Below, in pieces: positions 33,617-37,242 of a stretch of DNA of 37,242 nucleotides. The stretch is taken from the NCBI GenBank assembly GCA_050693875.1, contig JBOGWP010000049.1, forward strand, positions 1 through 37,242. The letters are read 5' to 3'. Under the pieces are notes generated by a model, which searched no databases, was not told the origin of the DNA, and saw nothing but the letters and a program-made list of their open reading frames with translations. Origin of the DNA: JBOGWP01 sp050693875. Lineage in GTDB: Bacteria > Actinomycetota > CADDZG01 > JAHWKV01 > JBOGWP01. Position 1 is the stretch's first letter. Each line of letters begins with the position of its first letter. The translations under genes and the position numbers were made by a program.

Positions 33617-35080
33617 CTAGCGCTTCTTCCGGGTCGACTTTCCCCGTTCGATGGGCCGCTTCGCGGCGACCCTGCTCGCGGACCCCTTCTGAGGGGAAGA
33701 GGCCTTCTTCGCGGTGGACTTGGAGGCCGACTTCGCCGTCGACTTCGCCGCAGACTTGGCGCTCGACCTAGCGGTCGCCTTCGTCGCGGGCTTGGCGGCC
33801 GACTTCACCGCCTTGGCCGATGCTTTGGCGGCAGGCTTGGGTGCCGCCTTCTTTGCCCTCGAGGTGGCGCGCTCTTTCGGAGCGGCGGAGGCGCGTCGAG
33901 CGGTCGCACGCGGCGAAGATCCTCGCTTGGAAGACGCGGCGCTGCGCCGTGAGGTGGAGGTCCGGCCCACCGCCCGCGACGCCTCGCCGGCGGTTCGGCT
34001 CAGCACCGGACGCTGGAACAGGGGCTCCTCTTCGGCCGCGAGCTCCTCCTCCTCCTCCTCGAACTCCTCGGGCTCGGGCTCGGCGAAGCGGGAGCGCAGG
34101 CGGCCTCCGAGGCGGGGCCGAGGGGCCTCCTCGACTTCCTCCTCGAACTCCTCGTCCTCCTCCTCGAACTCCTCGTCCTCCTCGTCCACCTCGAGCTCGG
34201 GTTCGGGCTGGGCAAAGTGGGAGCGCATGCGGCCCCCGAGCCGGGGCCGCGGCCGCTCCTCCGTCATCTCCTCGGGCTTTTCGGGCTCGGCAAACCGGGG
34301 CGCCATACGCTCCCCGCCGAGACGAGGACGGGGCATCTCCTCCGCCTCTTCCCCCTGCCGCTGCGCCATGCGGGCGCCCAGGATTCCACCGAGCCGAGGA
34401 GGTTCCGCCCGGCTGTCACGGGCGCGACCCATCTGGATCCGCTGCCCGCCCTGCATTCGATCCCGTTGCATCCGGCGCTGCTGCTCCATGAAGGCACGCA
34501 GGGCCTTGTCGCGCATGGCCTCCGCCTGATGCGGGTTGCGCATGATCGCGATGTCTTCCATCTTGCCGCCGCGGCGCTCGGCAAGCTGCTGCAGCGCCAT
34601 CTCGGTGACGCCTTCCTCCTCGCTGGGCCCGGGTGGGGGACCTCCCATCCCCATACCTCCCCCAAGCCCTGAGCCGCCCGGCCCCGCGAAGAAGCCGCCG
34701 CCCGGAAGGCCTCCACCACCTCCACCTCCCGCCCAGGCAGGTCCGCCCGGACCACCGCCGAGTCCGGAAGCGCCCCGATAGCCCGGGCCCATGCCGCCCT
34801 CTCCCCGTCGCGATCGCCGGGGCGGTTCGGGATCGTCATACTCCTCGTCGTCCTCCTCTGGGTCGGGCTCGCGCCGACGCCGGTTCGACATCGAGATGCG
34901 GCCGGACGACGGGGCCGACAGGCCGCCGCCACCCGAGGGCATCGATGGACCGCCCCACCCCCCGGCTCCTCCGGTGAACTGCCCGAGCTCTTTCGCGGCT
35001 TCTTTCATCACCGCGTCGTCGGGGACAGCGTCCCGGTCCTTGTCCTTGTCTCCGCCGCCACCCCCGAAAATACGCTTCAT
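33617..35080 (-). CDS. Large low-complexity protein with Gly-rich, acidic-repeat and histone-like basic regions
   Basis: 487 residues from ATG 35080 with GGGAGGGGG upstream. Residues 1-30 (MKRIFGGGGGDKDKD, then DAVMKEAAKELGQFTGG) lead to a charged stretch and a Gly/Pro-rich region to about 155. A folded-looking core follows (VTEMALQQLAERRGGKMEDI, AIMRNPHQAEAMRDKALRAF). Next come four copies of a (R)PRLGG(R)...(A/F)A unit separated by Glu/Asp-rich blocks, for example RPRLGGRMRSHFAQPE and RPRLGGRLRSRFAEPE. The last 130 residues are Lys/Ala/Ser-rich (KSAAKSTAKSASKSTAKKAS), like the tails of histone H1-like proteins. No known family. It is last in the hydrogenase-accessory operon and could be a scaffold or nucleic-acid-binding factor. 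Confidence 0.75.
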   Translation of the reverse strand: MKRIFGGGGGDKDKDRDAVPDDAVMKEAAKELGQFTGGAGGWGGPSMPSGGGGLSAPSSGRISMSNRRRREPDPEEDDEEYDDPEPPRRSRRGEGGMGPGYRGASGLGGGPGGPAWAGGGGGGGLPGGGFFAGPGGSGLGGGMGMGGPPPGPSEEEGVTEMALQQLAERRGGKMEDIAIMRNPHQAEAMRDKALRAFMEQQRRMQRDRMQGGQRIQMGRARDSRAEPPRLGGILGARMAQRQGEEAEEMPRPRLGGERMAPRFAEPEKPEEMTEERPRPRLGGRMRSHFAQPEPELEVDEEDEEFEEEDEEFEEEVEEAPRPRLGGRLRSRFAEPEPEEFEEEEEELAAEEEPLFQRPVLSRTAGEASRAVGRTSTSRRSAASSKRGSSPRATARRASAAPKERATSRAKKAAPKPAAKASAKAVKSAAKPATKATARSSAKSAAKSTAKSASKSTAKKASSPQKGSASRVAAKRPIERGKSTRKKR

Positions 35081-35209
35081 CGCCGCCCCCTCCCTTCCTC
35101 GAGGCGCCCCCAACGCCACCAGCCGTCACGAACCGCCCAGCCGGAACCCCCTCGATCAGTTGCCGACCCGGTGCGCCGGCTCCCCCTTCGTCTCCAGCCC
35201 TGTCTGGCT

Positions 35210-35740
35210 CTACGGCGTTCTTCGAGCGGTGACCAACCGCTCGGCAACGCGCAGAGCGTAGCCCTTCACCGTCCACCAGGCAACATAGGCCTCCAGCTCG
35301 GCAAAGGTCTCTTCGTCGACGGTCTCGGCCCAGTGCGACAGCCGTCGTTCGACCTCTCCCGCGATCAGGTGGTCGAGGGCATCGACGACGGCATCTTCGG
35401 AATAGAGGAAGAGATCGCCGGGGCTCTCCGACCGGATCCGATCGGCGATCTCGGTGGAAAGCTCGTCGAGCTCCTCCACGGAGGGTGGCGCGCCCGCGTC
35501 GGAGGACGCGGATGCCCGAGCGGCAACGAGGCCGTGCCCGGTGTCCTCCTCCTCCAAGCGGCGGAGACAGTAACCGGCGGTGATGGCGTATCCCGCCCAC
35601 ACGCCGATATCGGGAACAGACTGCTCGGTACGCTCGCGAGCCACGATCTGATTCAGGTACGCCTGCCCGGGGCCGGAGAACGGATGGCCCTGGGCGAGCA
35701 CGCGCGTCTGAAAGATGATCTCCTCCAGAGGACGGCTCAT
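35210..35740 (-). CDS. Hydrogenase-operon protein of unknown function
   Basis: 176 residues. The start overlaps the Nfu-type gene stop by four bases (ATGA). Helical throughout: MSRPLEEIIFQTRVLAQGHP, then IVARERTEQSVPDIGVWAGY, AITAGYCLRRLEEED, and a C-terminal half rich in Glu (EELDELSTEIADRI, EVERRLSHWAETVDEETFAE). There is one cysteine and no metal motif. No family recognised. The tight coupling to the Nfu-type and peptidase-like genes suggests an assembly or scaffold role in hydrogenase biogenesis. Confidence 0.75.
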   Translation of the reverse strand: MSRPLEEIIFQTRVLAQGHPFSGPGQAYLNQIVARERTEQSVPDIGVWAGYAITAGYCLRRLEEEDTGHGLVAARASASSDAGAPPSVEELDELSTEIADRIRSESPGDLFLYSEDAVVDALDHLIAGEVERRLSHWAETVDEETFAELEAYVAWWTVKGYALRVAERLVTARRTP

Positions 35741-36324
35741 CCCCTGCGCAGCGTCTGGATCTGCAACAGCTTCTTGGGCTCGTCGCCGTGGCCCTCTTCC
35801 TCACCCTCGACCTCGAGCTTGCGGAAGCCCGACCACCGGTCGCGGAGGATCTTCTCGACTCCCTGCGTGAGGGTGAGGGAGCTCGAAGGGCAGCCGTGGC
35901 AGGACCCCATGAGCCGCAGCTTCACGATCCCCATCCCGGTATCTACTCCGAGGACCTCCATCTCGCCTCCATGGGAGTGGACGTAGGGACGGATCTCGTC
36001 CAGCGCGTCCTCCATGATCGAGTCGAGGTCGTCGGGCTCCTCCTCTTCGATGTACAGGGAGAACAGCTGGGCGACGACGGGGTCCTGACGGAGGGAGTCC
36101 AGGACGTCTCCGGGGATCGTCGAGACGACCCGCACGATCGCCTCGCGATGAACTGCCTCCACCCAGTCCAGAAGCTCGAAGACCCTCTGGCGGATCTCGG
36201 GGTCCGGATGCTGCTGAAGCTCATCGGCGATCTGCACCATGCGGCCGAAGGCTTCGGTGACCTCCATCTCCTCGAAGTCCTCGGCCATCGACTCCTCGTC
36301 GGGGCGGTTCCCGTTCTCGCTCAT
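35737..36324 (-). CDS. NifU/Nfu C-terminal-domain iron-sulfur protein, hydrogenase-associated
   Basis: 195 residues. The N-terminal 95 are helical and acidic (VTEAFGRMVQIADELQQHPD, VRVVSTIPGDVLDSLRQDPV) and seem specific to hydrogenase operons. Residues 100-170 are the Nfu domain: MEDALDEIRPYVHSHGGEME, then KLRLMGSCHGCPSSSLTLTQ, with the cluster-binding Cys142-x-x-Cys145. Dimers of this domain hold a [4Fe-4S] cluster for transfer to client enzymes. Both ends overlap neighbouring genes by four bases. It lacks the Nfu N-terminal domain, which is encoded separately at 33335. Confidence 0.88.
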   Translation of the reverse strand: MSENGNRPDEESMAEDFEEMEVTEAFGRMVQIADELQQHPDPEIRQRVFELLDWVEAVHREAIVRVVSTIPGDVLDSLRQDPVVAQLFSLYIEEEEPDDLDSIMEDALDEIRPYVHSHGGEMEVLGVDTGMGIVKLRLMGSCHGCPSSSLTLTQGVEKILRDRWSGFRKLEVEGEEEGHGDEPKKLLQIQTLRRG

Positions 36325-36815
36325 CGCGCTATCTCCTCTCGAACCATCTGAAGAACTCGATCGATGCTCGCCTCAACTTCAGCAGAGAAACCCGTTCCAA
36401 ATGAGGTGTCGACCGCCTCCACCTCGATGACCACGGTGTCATCGGGAAGTGTCTTGAAATAGCGGTTGATGATGATGGTGTGGTCGAAGTCGATCACACC
36501 GCCGGCGGACTCGCCCATACGGTCCTTGATCTCCTCCTCGTCGGGGAGGGGCCCCTCGACCACATAGCGCCGTACCGTGCCGGGAGGGTCGCCGCGGGGG
36601 AATCCCGATACGAACACCACACGCCGAGGCTGAAGCTCCTGGAGGCGATGGAGCACGCGGTGGGCCGAGACAGCGGCGTCTTCCACCACGACATCCGGCG
36701 GCCATTCGATCTCGGCGACCCTGCGCACGAACATGGGGCCGAAGTCGAGATCCCGGCGCCACGGATTCCCGACGCCGCCGACGAAGACACGTGCGGTACG
36801 CCCGATTTCCATCAT
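36321..36815 (-). CDS. Degenerate hydrogenase maturation peptidase homologue
   Basis: 164 residues from ATG 36815. The N-terminus TARVFVGGVGNPWRRDLDFG aligns with the HybD/HycI start, with an acidic residue available as first ligand (Asp22 or Asp24). The second ligand segment, normally LDA or a similar Asp-containing turn, reads VVFVSGFPRGDPPGTV, so the aspartate is Ser or Gly. A histidine is present in DFDHTIIINRYF. It may bind metal differently or act as a non-cleaving chaperone of the large subunit. There is no SD; TAAGAT seven bases before the ATG suggests a leaderless start that would drive the four-gene operon. Confidence 0.75.
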   Translation of the reverse strand: MMEIGRTARVFVGGVGNPWRRDLDFGPMFVRRVAEIEWPPDVVVEDAAVSAHRVLHRLQELQPRRVVFVSGFPRGDPPGTVRRYVVEGPLPDEEEIKDRMGESAGGVIDFDHTIIINRYFKTLPDDTVVIEVEAVDTSFGTGFSAEVEASIDRVLQMVREEIAR

Positions 36816-36896
36816 GCAAACAATCTTACTCTCGACCCTCAATAGTGCTTACAGCGTTCCCGGCAGTGGTGCGCGCAGGGAAGGTTGCCGGACAAC

Positions 36897-36930
36897 GAAC
36901 GAGGCGGGAACCGAAGTTCCCGCCTCGTTC
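36897..36930. terminator. Strong hairpin after the hydrogenase large subunit
   Basis: A perfect 15-bp stem (36897-36911 with 36916-36930) around the loop CGAA, 16 bases past the large-subunit stop. No T-tract follows on the minus strand, but the stability and placement favour a terminator that separates structural and accessory genes. Confidence 0.7.
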
Positions 36931-36946
36931 ACGACTGCCGGCGCCG

Positions 36947-37242
36947 CTATTCGAGCGTGCAGGAGCAGGAGTTGATCTCTCGGACGATCATGCCCTTGCC
37001 GGTGTCCATGTGGGTCGTGCATGGCATGCACGGGTCCAGCGAACGGACGGCCCGGAGCACGTCGATTCCCTTGAGCTCGTCGTCCTTGACGCTCTCGAGG
37101 AGCGGCGTTCCGATCACGGCCTCCTCGTACGGACCGGGATTCCCGAAGGGGTCCCGGGGCGAAGCGTTGAACGTGGAGGGGGTCGTGATCTGGTAGTTCA
37201 CGATCCGGCCCTTGTCCATGATCATGTTGTGCACCAGCCAAC
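36947..37242 (-). CDS. [NiFe]-hydrogenase large subunit, C-terminal end (partial)
   Basis: The frame is open to the window edge, giving the last 98 or so residues. Segments such as IVNYQITTPSTFNASPRDPF, GNPGPYEEAVIGTPL and DVLRAVRSLDPCMPCTTHMD are those of the large subunit that binds the Ni-Fe centre. DPCMPC supplies two of the four nickel-ligand cysteines, and the following TTH is the usual maturation cleavage site. Cleavage would remove a 20-residue tail with its own C-x-C near the end (NSCSCTLE). It belongs to the respiratory uptake-type large subunits; the exact group needs the missing part. Confidence 0.92.
   Translation of the reverse strand, partial: WLVHNMIMDKGRIVNYQITTPSTFNASPRDPFGNPGPYEEAVIGTPLLESVKDDELKGIDVLRAVRSLDPCMPCTTHMDTGKGMIVREINSCSCTLE

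Overview
GC-rich bacterial DNA (about 70% by eye) with long ORFs, frequent GTG starts, four-base ATGA/GTGA gene overlaps and several TANNNT boxes placed just upstream of start codons, as in leaderless mRNAs. A LigC-type ATP-dependent ligase, a PDZ-Lon (YlbL-like) protease domain and a [NiFe]-hydrogenase accessory cluster of actinobacterial style suggest an Actinomycetota-like organism. This is inference; there is no rRNA or marker gene in the window.

Layout. 1-370: 5' fragment of a frameshifted IS1380-like transposase with its terminal repeat, minus strand. 367-4011: small hypothetical gene, NadR-like P-loop ATPase and aconitase. 4392-9740: LigC-type DNA ligase, anchored propeller-like protein, RNase Z, a frameshifted LigD-polymerase-type pseudogene and a secreted metallophosphoesterase lipoprotein. 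9761-11896: one 711-residue protein that joins an M50 site-2 metalloprotease, two CBS domains, and a PDZ-Lon serine protease. 11918-13950: VOC protein, UroD/MtaA-family protein and Rrf2 regulator. 14028-16757: ABC importer operon (binding lipoprotein, ATPase, permease), divergent from grdE.

17030-21660: grdE-grdB-grdC-grdA, a glycine/sarcosine/betaine-reductase-type operon. Both grdB and grdA contain an in-frame TGA exactly where the family carries selenocysteine. The set departs from the clostridial model: GrdE lacks the Asn-Cys pair that yields the pyruvoyl group, GrdB has lost one cysteine of its Sec motif, and no grdD is adjacent. The divergent importer may bring in the substrate. No selenium-insertion genes (selA, selB, selC, selD) are seen here.

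21813-28019: lipoprotein, TPR protein overlapping a HybD-like peptidase, and divergently a MoxR ATPase, a CoxE-like VWA protein and two unrecognised proteins. 28157-30264: a ClC chloride-channel/CBS pseudogene broken by frameshifts, an in-frame duplication and a cluster of 76-79 bp repeats, preceded by a MarR regulator. 31009-32640: an intact IS1380-like element, inverted relative to the left-edge copy.

33335-37242: hydrogenase region: a stand-alone Nfu N-terminal domain, then on the minus strand the C-terminal end of a [NiFe]-hydrogenase large subunit, a terminator hairpin, a degenerate maturation-peptidase homologue, an Nfu C-terminal-domain protein, an unknown protein and a large low-complexity acidic/basic protein.
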